From the NCBI GenBank assembly GCA_040218145.1, contig JAVJQK010000014.1:1-64000 (forward strand): a stretch of DNA of 64,000 nucleotides, written 5' to 3'. A model generated the notes under the pieces. It did no database searches and was not told where the DNA came from. It saw only the letters and a list, made by a program, of their open reading frames with translations. The DNA comes from Sandaracinaceae bacterium (GTDB lineage: Bacteria > Myxococcota_A > Polyangia > Polyangiales > Sandaracinaceae). Made by a program: the position numbers and the translations under genes. Shown piece after piece: positions 8,628 to 18,004 of the stretch. The stretch's first letter is position 1. Each line of letters opens with the position of its first letter.

Positions 8628-10304
8628 ATGCGCACGTCGTTCCGCCTGAAGATCGCGCTGCTCACGATCGGCGTCGCCGCGCTCCCGCTCGCGCTCGTCG
8701 GCTGGCTGCTGATCGACGTCAACGCGCGCGAGGTGGAGTCGTCGTCGCAGGCGCTGCAGATCGCGCTGACCGAGCAGCTGGCGGAGGCGGTGGACGGCGA
8801 GCTGTCGCGCGCGCGGGCCGGGCTTGGCGCGATCGCGAACGCGCTGACGGACGACTCGCTCCCGGAGGAGGCGCGGCTCGCCACGGCGCTCCGGCTCCTG
8901 GACGCGCACGAGGGGCTCGACGTGGTCGCGGTGTACGACGCGGACGGGGCGCTGATCGATCGCATGCGCGACCCGAGCGCGCGGGAGGTGTCCACGCCGG
9001 ACGCGCTCGACGCGGCGACCCGGGAGCGAGGGCTCGGCGAGGCGACGCGCGCGGGCCGCGACGCGGAGGTGCGCGTGCTGGTGCTGACGCAGCTGTCGGC
9101 GCAGGGACGCGCGACGGGCTGGATCGCGGCGCCGGTCTCGCTCGACCGGGTGCAGCGGCGGCTGGCCGAGCTCTCGAGCGCGCAGATCGCGTCGCGGCGT
9201 GGGCGCATGGTGCTGCTCGACGAGCGGGGCCGGCGGCTCGCGCATCCGCAGATGGAGCTCCTGCTCACCGAGGCCGAGCGGCCGCCCGCCACGCTCTCGC
9301 GCGCGCCGACGTCGAGCGAGCGCGACGGCTGGCTGCGCACGTCTGTGGCGACCGAGGGCGCGCCGTGGGCGGTGGTCACGGAGATCCCGAAGGACGTGGC
9401 GTACGCGTCGCTGGCCGAGATGCGCGCGATCGTGATCGGGACCATCGCGGGCACGCTCCTGCTCGCGGTGCTCGCGTCGTTCTTCCTCGCGCGGCGGCTC
9501 ACCGCGCCGATCGCGACCCTGGTGGAGTTCACCAAGCAGCTCTCGGCCCGGCGCTTCGACGCGCGGGTGCAGGTTGAGACCGGCGACGAGCTGGCGGTGC
9601 TGGGCGACGCGCTGAGCGAGGCGGCGGCGGCCCTCGAGCGCTCGGAGGAGGCGATGCGCCAGGAGCAGGCCATCCGCGGCGACCTCGGGCGCTACCTCCC
9701 GGCGGAGCTGGTCGAGGCGATCATCCGGCGCGAGGCGTCGATGGAGCTCGGCGGGCAGCGGCGCGAGATCACCGTGCTCTTCGCGGACGTGGTCGCGTTC
9801 ACGCCGCTGTCGGATCGGCTGCCGCCCGAGCAGGTGGTCTCGCTCCTCAACGAGCTGTTCACGCTGCTGACGGGCGCGGTCTTCCGGCACGAGGGCACGG
9901 TCGACAAGTTCGTGGGCGACTGCGTGATGGCGATCTGGGGCGCGCCCACCGCGCAGCCCGACCACGCGGAGCGCGCGCTCGCAGCCGCGCGGGACATGAT
10001 GCGGTTTTTGGAGAGCGCGAACGCGGGGTGGAGGGAGTCGGTGGGCGTGGAGATCCAGCTCGCGATCGGGGTCAACACGGGCGAGGCGGTGGTGGGCAAC
10101 GTCGGCTCGAAGGAGCGCATGGAGTACACGGCGATCGGCGACGTGGTGAACGTGGCCGCGCGGCTCGAGACCATCGCCCGGCCGCAGCAGATCCTCGTCA
10201 CGCGCGCGACGGCGGACGCGGTGGACAGGGAGCTGGCGCGGGTGGGAGAGCGCGAGGTGCCGGGGCGCGCGGCGCCCGTGGAGCTGTTCGAGGTGAGCTG
10301 GTGA
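8628..10304 (+). CDS. Membrane-bound class III adenylate/guanylate cyclase with HAMP and sensor domain
   Basis: 558 residues. TM1 is at about 6-27, followed by an extracytoplasmic sensor region of about 240 residues, probably Cache-like. TM2 is at about 269-290, then a HAMP domain, then a class III cyclase domain. The cyclase keeps both metal-binding aspartates (TVLFADVVAFT and KFVGDCVMAIWGAP) and the transition-state Asn/Arg region (GDVVNVAARLE), so it should be active. Substrate choice between ATP and GTP cannot be decided by eye. The stop overlaps the GTG of the following Ser/Thr kinase (GTGA), implying coupled synthesis. Confidence 0.92.
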   Translation: MRTSFRLKIALLTIGVAALPLALVGWLLIDVNAREVESSSQALQIALTEQLAEAVDGELSRARAGLGAIANALTDDSLPEEARLATALRLLDAHEGLDVVAVYDADGALIDRMRDPSAREVSTPDALDAATRERGLGEATRAGRDAEVRVLVLTQLSAQGRATGWIAAPVSLDRVQRRLAELSSAQIASRRGRMVLLDERGRRLAHPQMELLLTEAERPPATLSRAPTSSERDGWLRTSVATEGAPWAVVTEIPKDVAYASLAEMRAIVIGTIAGTLLLAVLASFFLARRLTAPIATLVEFTKQLSARRFDARVQVETGDELAVLGDALSEAAAALERSEEAMRQEQAIRGDLGRYLPAELVEAIIRREASMELGGQRREITVLFADVVAFTPLSDRLPPEQVVSLLNELFTLLTGAVFRHEGTVDKFVGDCVMAIWGAPTAQPDHAERALAAARDMMRFLESANAGWRESVGVEIQLAIGVNTGEAVVGNVGSKERMEYTAIGDVVNVAARLETIARPQQILVTRATADAVDRELARVGEREVPGRAAPVELFEVSW

Positions 10305-11542
10305 TCGGGACCGTCGTGGCGGGGCGCTACCGCGTCGAGGCGGAGCTCGGCCGCGGCGGCATGGGCGTGGTCTATCGCGCGGTGCAGCTCCCCATCGAGC
10401 GGCCGGTGGCTCTCAAGGTGCTGCGCCGCGAGCTGGTCGACGCGCCGAAGGCCCGCGCGCGCTTCGAGCGAGAGGCCCGCGCGCTGAGCGCCCTGCCCCA
10501 CCCCTCGGCGGTGGCCATCTACGACTTCGGCGAGCACGAGGGCATGGCCTACCTCGCGATGGAGCTGCTCCACGGTGAGACGCTCGCCGAGGCGCTGCGC
10601 GAGGGCGCGTTCGGCGCGGCGCGCGCGATCGACGTCGCCACCCAGCTCGCCGACGTGCTCGCCGCGGCCCACGGCGTGGGGCTCGTGCACCGCGATCTGA
10701 AGCCCGAGAACATCGTGCTCGAGGGCGAGACGGTGCGCGTGCTCGACTTCGGCCTGGCGTTTCTGGCCGCGCGTGAGGGACCGGCCGGGCGCATGACCCG
10801 CGAGGGCGTGGTGGTGGGCACGCCGGCGTATCTCTCCCCCGAGCAGGCGCGCGGCGAGGACGTGGGCCCCGCGACGGACGTCTACGCGCTCGGCTGCGTG
10901 CTGCACGAGCTGTTGACCGGCAAGGCACCCTTCGTCGGCACCGAGATGGAGGTGCTGACCAAGCAGATGTTCGCGCCCGCGCCGCCGCTCGAGCGGGAGG
11001 GCGGCCTCGACGTGCCGGCCGCGCTCGACGTCTTGCGCCGCGCGATGCTCGACAAGGTGCCCGACCGCCGCCCCGGCGCGGCGGAGATCCGCGACCGCCT
11101 CGCGCTCCTCGACCCCGACCCCGACCGCGGCCGCGTGCGAGCCAGCGCCGACGGCTACCTCGGCGCCCGGGCCGCGCGCATGGTCGACGCGAGCGCGGCG
11201 CCTGCTTCGGAACCGAGCGCTGACGTCCCGGAGATCGGCGTCGTCGGCGAGATCTCGCCGGAGCTCATGCTCGGCCTCACCGCCAACGGCATCGCCGCCT
11301 TCGTGCTCAGCGACGCCGAGCCCATCGACGGATCCACCCGCGCCCTCTACGCGCCGGGCGCCGACGAGGCCGCGCTGCGCGCCCTGTCCGCGCACGGCCT
11401 CCCCATCGTCACCGACCACGCCAAGGGCGACATCGCCGGCCTCACCGCGCGCCTCGCCGCCGGCGCCGCCGACGTCGTGCTCCGCCCCGTCGCCGCCGCC
11501 GACCTCGCCCGCAAGCTCCTCCGCGTCACCCGCGACGGCTGA
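10301..11542 (+). CDS. Hanks-type serine/threonine protein kinase with C-terminal pseudo-receiver-like domain
   Basis: 413 residues from the GTG overlapping the cyclase stop. The kinase domain is complete: glycine loop GRGGMGVVY, catalytic Lys in VALKVL, HRDLKPEN, DFG and a PAYLSPEQ activation segment. No membrane segment is present. The last 100 residues (from about 308) look like a degenerate receiver: hydrophobic strands and an ending GAADVVLRPVAAADLARKL that resembles the GADDYLxKPF end of REC domains, without an obvious acidic pocket. Together with the cyclase it forms a two-gene signalling unit. Confidence 0.9.
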   Translation: MIGTVVAGRYRVEAELGRGGMGVVYRAVQLPIERPVALKVLRRELVDAPKARARFEREARALSALPHPSAVAIYDFGEHEGMAYLAMELLHGETLAEALREGAFGAARAIDVATQLADVLAAAHGVGLVHRDLKPENIVLEGETVRVLDFGLAFLAAREGPAGRMTREGVVVGTPAYLSPEQARGEDVGPATDVYALGCVLHELLTGKAPFVGTEMEVLTKQMFAPAPPLEREGGLDVPAALDVLRRAMLDKVPDRRPGAAEIRDRLALLDPDPDRGRVRASADGYLGARAARMVDASAAPASEPSADVPEIGVVGEISPELMLGLTANGIAAFVLSDAEPIDGSTRALYAPGADEAALRALSAHGLPIVTDHAKGDIAGLTARLAAGAADVVLRPVAAADLARKLLRVTRDG

Positions 11543-11618
11543 TCGACCGGGGACGATCCTATACAAACATCCAAACTCGCGACGCGCGGTCCTGGGAGCT
11601 GGAGACGCCACAGGTCGC

Positions 11619-12713
11619 TCATGGCCTCCGCGTCGCGGGGACGGCCTCCACCGCGTAGGCGAGCGAGATGTGCTCGCACACGGTGGGATCCTCGGCGCTC
11701 GGGCTCACGTCGGCGACAGCCTGGAGGACGTTTCTGGCCGTCTCGGCGTCGATGCGCCCCCCGAGGGGCGCTCGTTCTCCCGTCCACTGCTCGACCATGG
11801 CCTCCACCGGGGTGAGCGCGGCCAGGTACCCGTGGAAGAGGCCACGCTCGCAGATGGCGGCGCGAAGCCTCGGGCGCGTCAGCTGCTCCGGGTAGCCGAA
11901 GCGCTCCCGAGGGAGCGACAGCTCGGACCAGGAAGCCTCGAGCCGACCGTGGAGGATGCTCCCCGTCGATGGCGCAGCCAGCGTGGCCACGGTCTCGAGC
12001 TCCTGGCCGGCCGCGATCACGTCGCCGTCGAGGGCGGGCGGCGACCCGTCGGTCGTCCGAACCGCGTACATCGCGACGTTCACCTCGGGATCGTGCTCGA
12101 AGCTGTCCACGCCGGTGACCTCGACGATCATGAGGAGCCGCCCGGCCCGCAGATCCTCCGAGAGGCGCGCGTCGATGCACCCATCTCTCATCCCCGCGGG
12201 GCACTCGGAGGAGTCCATGAGGCCCTCCATCGTGCCGATCAGCGCCTCGAAGACGTTGTCGATACCGGTCACCCCCGGCTCGATGGCGCTGGCGTGGTCC
12301 TCACCGAACTCCTCGCAGGTGGCGTCGGCGAGGGTGGATCCGAACCCGCTGTCGAGGCCGTCGAAGTCGGCCCCGATCCCGCTCGCGACGTCGCCGGACC
12401 GACGCGTCGCTTCGGGCAGCGCCAGGTGCGAGACGAGGTACGAGAAGGTCGCCCCGTCCAGCTCGGCGCTCACGTCCACCGTGCGCGCTTCGTCGGAGTG
12501 GAGGGGGACCGTGAGTGGGCAAGGCGTCGCGGCGCCGTCCGCGCACACCCGATCGCGCGGCGGGAACGTCACCGTGTCGACGACCGGCCCGGTCGAAGGC
12601 TCGCATGGCGCGCGGGGCGGCCACGTCGTCTCGCCCTCCAGCTGACAGCCGGTCAGCGCCCAGACGAGGAGGGAGAACGCGAGGAGCGCGTGCTTGTTCA
12701 ACGCTGTGTGCAT
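11619..12713 (-). CDS. Hypothetical lipoprotein
   Basis: 364 residues from the ATG at 12713; an in-frame TTG six codons upstream is less likely. The signal peptide ends in the lipobox ALTGC. The mature protein has several paired Cys residues, is acidic and shows no family I recognise. It stands alone, convergent with the Ser/Thr kinase. The role is unknown, probably in the cell envelope. Confidence 0.7.
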   Translation of the reverse strand: MHTALNKHALLAFSLLVWALTGCQLEGETTWPPRAPCEPSTGPVVDTVTFPPRDRVCADGAATPCPLTVPLHSDEARTVDVSAELDGATFSYLVSHLALPEATRRSGDVASGIGADFDGLDSGFGSTLADATCEEFGEDHASAIEPGVTGIDNVFEALIGTMEGLMDSSECPAGMRDGCIDARLSEDLRAGRLLMIVEVTGVDSFEHDPEVNVAMYAVRTTDGSPPALDGDVIAAGQELETVATLAAPSTGSILHGRLEASWSELSLPRERFGYPEQLTRPRLRAAICERGLFHGYLAALTPVEAMVEQWTGERAPLGGRIDAETARNVLQAVADVSPSAEDPTVCEHISLAYAVEAVPATRRP

Positions 12714-13116
12714 GGACCGTGCGCTCTGCAAGCGCCGAACCGAGCGACCGCGTCGACCGGAAGCGCCCGAGCCTGTGAAAGCGGCTCACACCTCGGCACA
12801 GGACACGACCACACGGCTGCGTGCTGGCACACCTTTGCCTGGCACCGCTGCAGGGACCAACATTCGATCGTCCCGGGGCGGCTCGCGCTGCGACCGCTGA
12901 GCTGCCGGGTCTTGACAGCCGAGACCTCATGTTCAGCTTGCCAGGACTCTGACCTTTCACGCCTTCGACGCAGCGGCGCTGTGTGCACGCTTCCCGCCTC
13001 GGTTCCGCGACGAGAACAAGCGGCGCGCGCACGACTGGCTGCGCGCGACGCACGCTCCTTCGGGCACGCTCGCGGTCTCGCGCACGCACGAGCGTGAGCT
13101 GCCGGCCGAGTATCGT

Positions 13117-13887
13117 GTGCCGGGTGGCCCGGACGTGCGGTGCGTGGACACGTACTACGACTACCCCGCGTCGAGCGACGAGGCGCGGCACTGGCACGTG
13201 AACTTCGCGCACTCGGATCTCTTCGTGGCGTACGGCGGCCCGGGGCTCGCGCAAGACGAGCTGCAGGTGCTCGAACACCCGGTGCTGGCGTCGTTGCGCG
13301 AGCGTCTCGTCCAGGAGCCCATGGCGGAGCTGCCGCCCGCGACGGTCTTCGACGGCGCGCCGACCCCCATCCTGATCGAAGGCGCGCTGCGCCTGGGCCA
13401 GCTCGAGACGCGGGAGCTCTACGGGCGGCGGTTCAGCGAGGCGGGGGAGGAGGCGCTGCGGAGCGCGCTGACCATCTTGCCGCGGCCACACGCCACCCAC
13501 CTCATCGCGATGGAGGCGATCCCCGGCGGGCGCGGCGCATACTCGCTCGACGAGATCGACTACCTGCTCGCGACGGCCTACACGGGCTTCTTGACCGCCG
13601 TCGCGCGGACCCGGTCGCGCGGAGACGCGGACACGGTCATCCACACCGGCTTCTGGGGATGCGGCGCGTATGGCGGGAATCGGCGACTGATGACGCTGGT
13701 CCAGCTCATCGCCGCGAGGCTCGCCGATGCCGACGAGCTCGTCTTCCACGCGCCCGGCGCCACGGACGCCTTCGACGACGCGCGACGCGAGCTCGCCCGG
13801 ATGGCCCCTCGCACCCTCGCGACCGAGCGCCTGCTGGCCGCGATCGAGCGCTGCGGCTTCGCGTGGGGCGTGTCGGACGGAACCTGA
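13117..13887 (+). CDS. PARG-like poly(ADP-ribose) glycohydrolase macrodomain protein; true start upstream unclear
   Basis: At least 256 residues from a GTG. The signature region YGGPGLAQDELQVLEHP resembles the PARG loop GGG-x(6-8)-QEE, with Gln-Asp-Glu in place of Gln-Glu-Glu. Further on, GFWGCGAYGGNRRLMTLVQL matches the PARG GNWGCGAFGGD block. Enzymes of this family remove ADP-ribose chains from proteins. The frame stays open back to 12916 and encodes plausible protein (PPRFRDENKRRAHDWLRAT), but has no ATG, GTG or TTG there. An ATG at 12930 sits in another frame, so a frameshift or an unusual CTG start at 12949 is likely. It is followed at once by a small membrane protein. Confidence 0.72.
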   Translation: MPGGPDVRCVDTYYDYPASSDEARHWHVNFAHSDLFVAYGGPGLAQDELQVLEHPVLASLRERLVQEPMAELPPATVFDGAPTPILIEGALRLGQLETRELYGRRFSEAGEEALRSALTILPRPHATHLIAMEAIPGGRGAYSLDEIDYLLATAYTGFLTAVARTRSRGDADTVIHTGFWGCGAYGGNRRLMTLVQLIAARLADADELVFHAPGATDAFDDARRELARMAPRTLATERLLAAIERCGFAWGVSDGT

Positions 13888-13890
13888 GCG

Positions 13891-14169
13891 ATGGGGATGG
13901 CCAGGTCGGCCGCCGCTGTCTTCGCGCTCGCGGTCTGCAGCGCGCCGGGGGTCGCCCACGCGCACTCCCCCGACTGCGCGCGGAACGTGGGCCTCGCCTC
14001 GTTCGTGGTCTTCCTCGCCGCGCTCCTGGGCGCCGCGTTCGTGATGGAGCGCCGCTTCGGTTCCGACGACAGCGGCGCGCTGCCCATGACGGCGTGGCTG
14101 GGGCTCGCGCTCCTCGCGCTGCTGGCGGCCGCGCTCTTCGCCTCCATCGGATACGTCAGCCTATGTTGA
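13891..14169 (+). CDS. Small membrane protein
   Basis: 92 residues. There is a cleavable-looking signal sequence (AAAVFALAVCSAPGVAHAHS), then two hydrophobic segments (about 33-50 and 69-88). The ATG follows the PARG-like gene's stop by three bases, so the two are probably co-expressed. No family recognised. Confidence 0.6.
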   Translation: MGMARSAAAVFALAVCSAPGVAHAHSPDCARNVGLASFVVFLAALLGAAFVMERRFGSDDSGALPMTAWLGLALLALLAAALFASIGYVSLC

Positions 14170-14188
14170 CACTCACATCTACCGTGAG

Positions 14189-14208
14189 GGAGCCGTCTCA
14201 GCGGCTCC
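14189..14208. terminator. Hairpin between convergent genes
   Basis: A 7-bp stem GGAGCCG/CGGCTCC with a 6-base loop includes the stop codon of the minus-strand lipoprotein and follows the small membrane protein gene. It may act in both directions; there is no clear T-tract. Confidence 0.4.
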
Positions 14209-15232
14209 ACGCCTCGAGCAACGCCCGGGCTCCCGGGGGGAGCCGGCCGTAGGACGGGTCGTCCGTGAAGGGCAGCTCGCTCACCGTGGCGAGCAGCAGG
14301 GCCCGGTTGTAGGGGTCGAGCCGGTCGTCGTCGATCCAGCGGCGCACGCGCGCGACGAAGTCGGGGCCGAGGTCCGGCACGACGCGACGGCGGTCGGCCA
14401 GAGCCAGCCGCCTCCGATCGCCCGGGAGATCGATGAGCAGGCCGAGCATCAGCTGCTGCGGGTCGACGCCCACCTCTCGCAGGAGACCCAGGTGGCCCTG
14501 GGGGTGCGCCTGGCCATAGCTCGACCACGCGGTGCGCGGGCTCGACCAGTAGCCGACTGTGTCCATCCACCCCTGCACCGCCCACCCGGTCCGGCCCGCC
14601 TGGGCGGCGGCGTGCGCGCGGATCTGCGCGACGGTCTGAGGCGTGGTGTCCATCGAGCAGTAGCCCCGGGGGTGATATCGGCGCAGCGCCTCGAGGTGCG
14701 GGACCAGGTCGACCCCGGACGGCCCCGCCCAGGCGCCCTCCGGGAGGTCGATGGCGTCCACCAGCTCGTCTTCGTCGTAGACGTTCAGCTCGCCCTCGAA
14801 GGCGAGCAAGGTGTGGGCGTAGGCGACGTGCTCGGCGAGCTCCTCCGGGAGTGGCGGGCTCGCGCCGAGGGTCGGCTCGGTGACGAGGCCTTCGTGCCAC
14901 GCGCAAGGGAAGCGCTCGCAACCTTCGGGGGGCGGGTCGAAGCCCTCCGACGTGAACCAGACGATGAGCTGCCACTCGTCGTCCTCGCGCCCGACGAGCG
15001 CGTGGCGGCCCGCGTCACCGCCGCCCACCTCCACCATCGACCACGGCCGGGGGAGAGACTCCCGGGTGGCGCGAAAGGCCGCGTCGGTGGGCCAGCTGCG
15101 TGACGTCCTGGGCGCGACGGCCGCGTCCTCGGGGGGCGGCGGGTGATGGGCCGGGGGCGCGGTCTGCAGGCCGCCCGCCTCCAGCGCGCAGGCCGGGAGG
15201 GCGAGGAGGGCGAGTGGGAGGAGTCGGTGCAT
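14198..15232 (-). CDS. Hypothetical lipoprotein
   Basis: 344 residues with a short signal peptide and lipobox LPAC. The mature protein is soluble and Trp/Pro-rich, with segments such as GWMDTVGYWSS and YHPRGYCSMDTTPQT. No recognised domain. It is divergent from the LysM-FecR gene. Confidence 0.68.
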   Translation of the reverse strand: MHRLLPLALLALPACALEAGGLQTAPPAHHPPPPEDAAVAPRTSRSWPTDAAFRATRESLPRPWSMVEVGGGDAGRHALVGREDDEWQLIVWFTSEGFDPPPEGCERFPCAWHEGLVTEPTLGASPPLPEELAEHVAYAHTLLAFEGELNVYDEDELVDAIDLPEGAWAGPSGVDLVPHLEALRRYHPRGYCSMDTTPQTVAQIRAHAAAQAGRTGWAVQGWMDTVGYWSSPRTAWSSYGQAHPQGHLGLLREVGVDPQQLMLGLLIDLPGDRRRLALADRRRVVPDLGPDFVARVRRWIDDDRLDPYNRALLLATVSELPFTDDPSYGRLPPGARALLEAWSR

Positions 15233-15322
15233 GGTGAATGGAGCGTCTACAGCACGGAACCTTGGGTCTGTTCCCTGCTACGGCGGGGAGGAGGAAGATC
15301 GTCCCTGACGCGCGCCGGCGCG

Positions 15323-17638
15323 GTGAGGCACGATCGGGGCATCCGGTGCTTCGGCCTCATCGCGCTCTGTTCGTGGCTCGCGCTCTGTCTGTGCGCGGGC
15401 GAGGCGCGGGCGCAGGCGACCCGGTACACGGTGCGCGAGGGGGACACGTGCCGCGGGATCGCGACGCGGGTGTACGGGGACGGCGAGGCGTATCGACGGA
15501 TCCACGACGCGAACCCGCAGCTGGGGCCGCCTCCGCACGATCTCGAGCCGGGGACGGTGCTCACGCTGCCCGCGCCCGAGCCGCCGGCGGAGCTGAGCGC
15601 GGTGCATCGGCGAGTGGAGCGGCGGCCTCCGGCGGCGGCGGCGTTCGCGGACGCGCGTGCGGGGCAGCAGCTGCCGCGCGGGACGCAGGTGCGCACGCAC
15701 GACGCGGCGAGCGCGGAGATCACGTTCGCGGACGACGCGCAGGTCACGGTGCGCGAGCGGACGCTGGTGATCGTGTACGGCGGCGAGCGGCGGCTCGCGC
15801 AGCGGCGCGTCACCCGGGCGGAGCTCGAGCGCGGGGCGCTGCGGAGTCGGCTCGGGGAGCTGGCCGGGCGCGCGCCGCTCGAAGTGGAGACGCCCAGCTC
15901 GCGCGCGAGCCTCGACGGCGACGGCGTGGTGAGCGTCGAGGAGGACGGCACGAGCCGGGTCGCGAACCATGGAAGACGGGTTGCGACCGTGGAGGCGGGC
16001 GGAGAGCGGGTGCGGCTGCCGCCGGGCACGGGCACGGTGGTGCGGCGCGGGGAGCGACCGACCCGAGCGCGACGCCTCTTGCCCCCGCCGCGCTGGACGG
16101 TGGAGCGCAGCGGGCCTGTGATCGGCTTCGTCGGGCTCGGCGGCAACCTGCGGGGCGGGTTCGAGCCGGTGCGCGGGGCGGCGCGCTACCGCGTCGAGGT
16201 GGCGGCGTCGCCGCGCGGCGCGGAGCTGTTGACCACGCTCGAGGTCCCGGGCGACGCGCGCAGCTTCGCGGCCGAGGGCTTGCCGGAGGGCACGGTCTAC
16301 GTGTCGGCAGCGAGCATCGACCCGCGCGGGCTCGAGGGGCGGCGCTCGCCCTGGCGCGCCTACACGGTGAGGCTGGCCCGGCTGGTCGAGCCAGGGGGCG
16401 GCACGCCCGAAGGCGACGCGCGGCCGCCTCGGGTGTGGCCGGGCACGTGGCTGGTCGCGCCACGCACGATGGACTGTCGCGACGACGAGGGGGTGTGGAG
16501 CGGCATCGTCACGCTCCGCGAGACGGGGAGCCGGAGCGTGACTTGCCGGGACCGGGCGGGGGACGAGCCGGCGCCGCTCGCGGTGGTGGTGCGGGACGTG
16601 CGCGTGGAGGCGGAGGCGGACGCGAGGCTGGTGCGCGACCGGACGACGACGCTGCGCCTGCGCCTGCCGGAGGGCGGGCCGCCGACGCGCACGCTGGTGG
16701 CCGATCTCCCGGACGGGTTCCGCGCGGGGCCAGCGCGCGCGATCGAAGACGGAGTCTCGCTCGAGGTGTACGCGGCGCCGGACGCCCCGGCCGAGGCGCG
16801 GGTGGGGCTCGCGGTGGCGGCGGGCAGCGAGCGCGTCCCGCTCGGGTCGCTGGTGCTCGCGGTGACGGATCCGGCGCCGCTCGAGCCCGCGCCGACGCCC
16901 GCCCGGCCCGATCCGCCCTCGCCCCCGCCGCGCCCCGTGCAGAGCGCGTTTGGCGACCTCGCGTGGCCGAGCGCGCTGAGCCTGCGCGACGAGCGCCGCG
17001 GTGGGTTGGCGGCGTGGATCCAGGCGGGGGCGCTCGAGGCGCCGGGCGACCCGCAGGTGCGCGTGGGGGTGGGCGCGCGGGCGCAGCTGCCAGATCTCCC
17101 GCTGCGGGTCGGCTTCGCCAGTCAGCTCGACGTGCTCGCGCGGCCCGAGAGCCCCGAGCGACGCGGCGACGCGGACCTGCTCGCGAACGTGGGCGCGCTG
17201 CTGCTGGACGAGGGGCCGCTCGGCGCCGCGATCGATCTGAGCGTCTGGATCCCGACGCGCGCGGAGCCGGACAGCCTGGGCCGGGTGCGCTTCGCGCCTT
17301 CGCTCGAGGGCTCGTGGCGGCCGCTGCCCTGGCTGGCGCTGCGCACGCGACAGGGCGCGCTGGTCGACGCCACGGAGCGCGGCGCGCGGCTCTGGTCCGG
17401 CGCGATCGGCGTGGACTTCGCGCCCATCGACGCGCTGGCGTTCGGGGCGGCGCTCGAAGGCACGGCGGGGCGCTTCTCGGACCGGGAGGGCGCGGCGCTC
17501 GGGGTCAGCGGCGGGGCGGAGCTGCGGCTCGGGCTGCTCGACGTGGCCCTCGGCGCGCGGGTCGCGCTCACCGACGAGGCGCGCGCCCTGCTCGGCGCGT
17601 GGGCGGTGACCGGGAGCGTTCGCCTCTTCGCGCGTTGA
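15323..17638 (+). CDS. LysM-FecR envelope protein with C-terminal beta-rich domain
   Basis: 771 residues from the GTG at 15323, chosen because it begins a good signal peptide (GLIALCSWLALCLCAGEARA). A LysM peptidoglycan-binding module follows (YTVREGDTCRGIATRVYGD). A FecR-like domain comes next (QQLPRGTQVRTHDAASAEIT and VETPSSRASLDGDGVVSVEE). A Pro-rich stretch precedes about 230 residues of alternating hydrophobic strands ending in Arg, which may form an outer-membrane barrel. The layout suggests a protein that bridges peptidoglycan and the outer membrane. It is not a sigma-factor-linked FecR, as no sigma factor is nearby. Confidence 0.8.
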   Translation: MRHDRGIRCFGLIALCSWLALCLCAGEARAQATRYTVREGDTCRGIATRVYGDGEAYRRIHDANPQLGPPPHDLEPGTVLTLPAPEPPAELSAVHRRVERRPPAAAAFADARAGQQLPRGTQVRTHDAASAEITFADDAQVTVRERTLVIVYGGERRLAQRRVTRAELERGALRSRLGELAGRAPLEVETPSSRASLDGDGVVSVEEDGTSRVANHGRRVATVEAGGERVRLPPGTGTVVRRGERPTRARRLLPPPRWTVERSGPVIGFVGLGGNLRGGFEPVRGAARYRVEVAASPRGAELLTTLEVPGDARSFAAEGLPEGTVYVSAASIDPRGLEGRRSPWRAYTVRLARLVEPGGGTPEGDARPPRVWPGTWLVAPRTMDCRDDEGVWSGIVTLRETGSRSVTCRDRAGDEPAPLAVVVRDVRVEAEADARLVRDRTTTLRLRLPEGGPPTRTLVADLPDGFRAGPARAIEDGVSLEVYAAPDAPAEARVGLAVAAGSERVPLGSLVLAVTDPAPLEPAPTPARPDPPSPPPRPVQSAFGDLAWPSALSLRDERRGGLAAWIQAGALEAPGDPQVRVGVGARAQLPDLPLRVGFASQLDVLARPESPERRGDADLLANVGALLLDEGPLGAAIDLSVWIPTRAEPDSLGRVRFAPSLEGSWRPLPWLALRTRQGALVDATERGARLWSGAIGVDFAPIDALAFGAALEGTAGRFSDREGAALGVSGGAELRLGLLDVALGARVALTDEARALLGAWAVTGSVRLFAR

Positions 17639-17659
17639 GCGGTGAGGTAGGGTCCGCGC

Positions 17660-18001
17660 ATGTTGGTCAAGAAGGGTCAGGGCTTCCCACGCGACGCGCT
17701 CTTCGGCGGCGAGGGCACGGTGACGGTGTGGGATCTGCTGGGTCGCGCGGCGGCGCCGCCGTTCACCGCGATCCTCGGCTGCGAGCTCGAGGCGCGCGGG
17801 AGCGTCGGTCGACACGTGCAAGAGGAGTTCGCGGAGATCGTGATCGGCCTCGAGGGCGAGGGCGTGGCGACGGTGGACGGCGCGGAGCGCGCGCTCGGGC
17901 CGGGCGACGTGGTGCACCTGCCGCTCGGCGCGGTGCTCTCCATCGACAACCGGGGTGACACCCCCCTGCGCTACCTGATCATCAAGGCCTCGGCCGGGTG
18001 A
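17660..18001 (+). CDS. Cupin-domain protein
   Basis: 113 residues with a single cupin barrel: the first motif region is around GRHVQEEFAEIVIGLEGEG and the second around LGPGDVVHLPLGAVLSIDN. The metal-binding His/Glu set is partly present (H, EE, H). Enzyme or sensor role unknown. It is convergent with the DUF2267 gene, only three bases apart. Confidence 0.85.
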   Translation: MLVKKGQGFPRDALFGGEGTVTVWDLLGRAAAPPFTAILGCELEARGSVGRHVQEEFAEIVIGLEGEGVATVDGAERALGPGDVVHLPLGAVLSIDNRGDTPLRYLIIKASAG

Positions 18002-18004
18002 GGC

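Noticed and set aside
6984-9965. A 993-codon open frame on the minus strand
   Set aside because: Only its last 171 codons (from the ATG at 7499) are a gene. The rest is the third-position shadow of the cyclase and the lipoprotein: Arg-rich and without domains.
12912-12917. TTGACA before the PARG-like gene
   Set aside because: No -10 at the right distance, and it lies inside the open frame of the gene.
15238-17958. A 906-codon frame overlapping the LysM-FecR gene
   Set aside because: Ala/Gly/Arg-rich shadow; the other frame has a signal peptide and recognisable domains.
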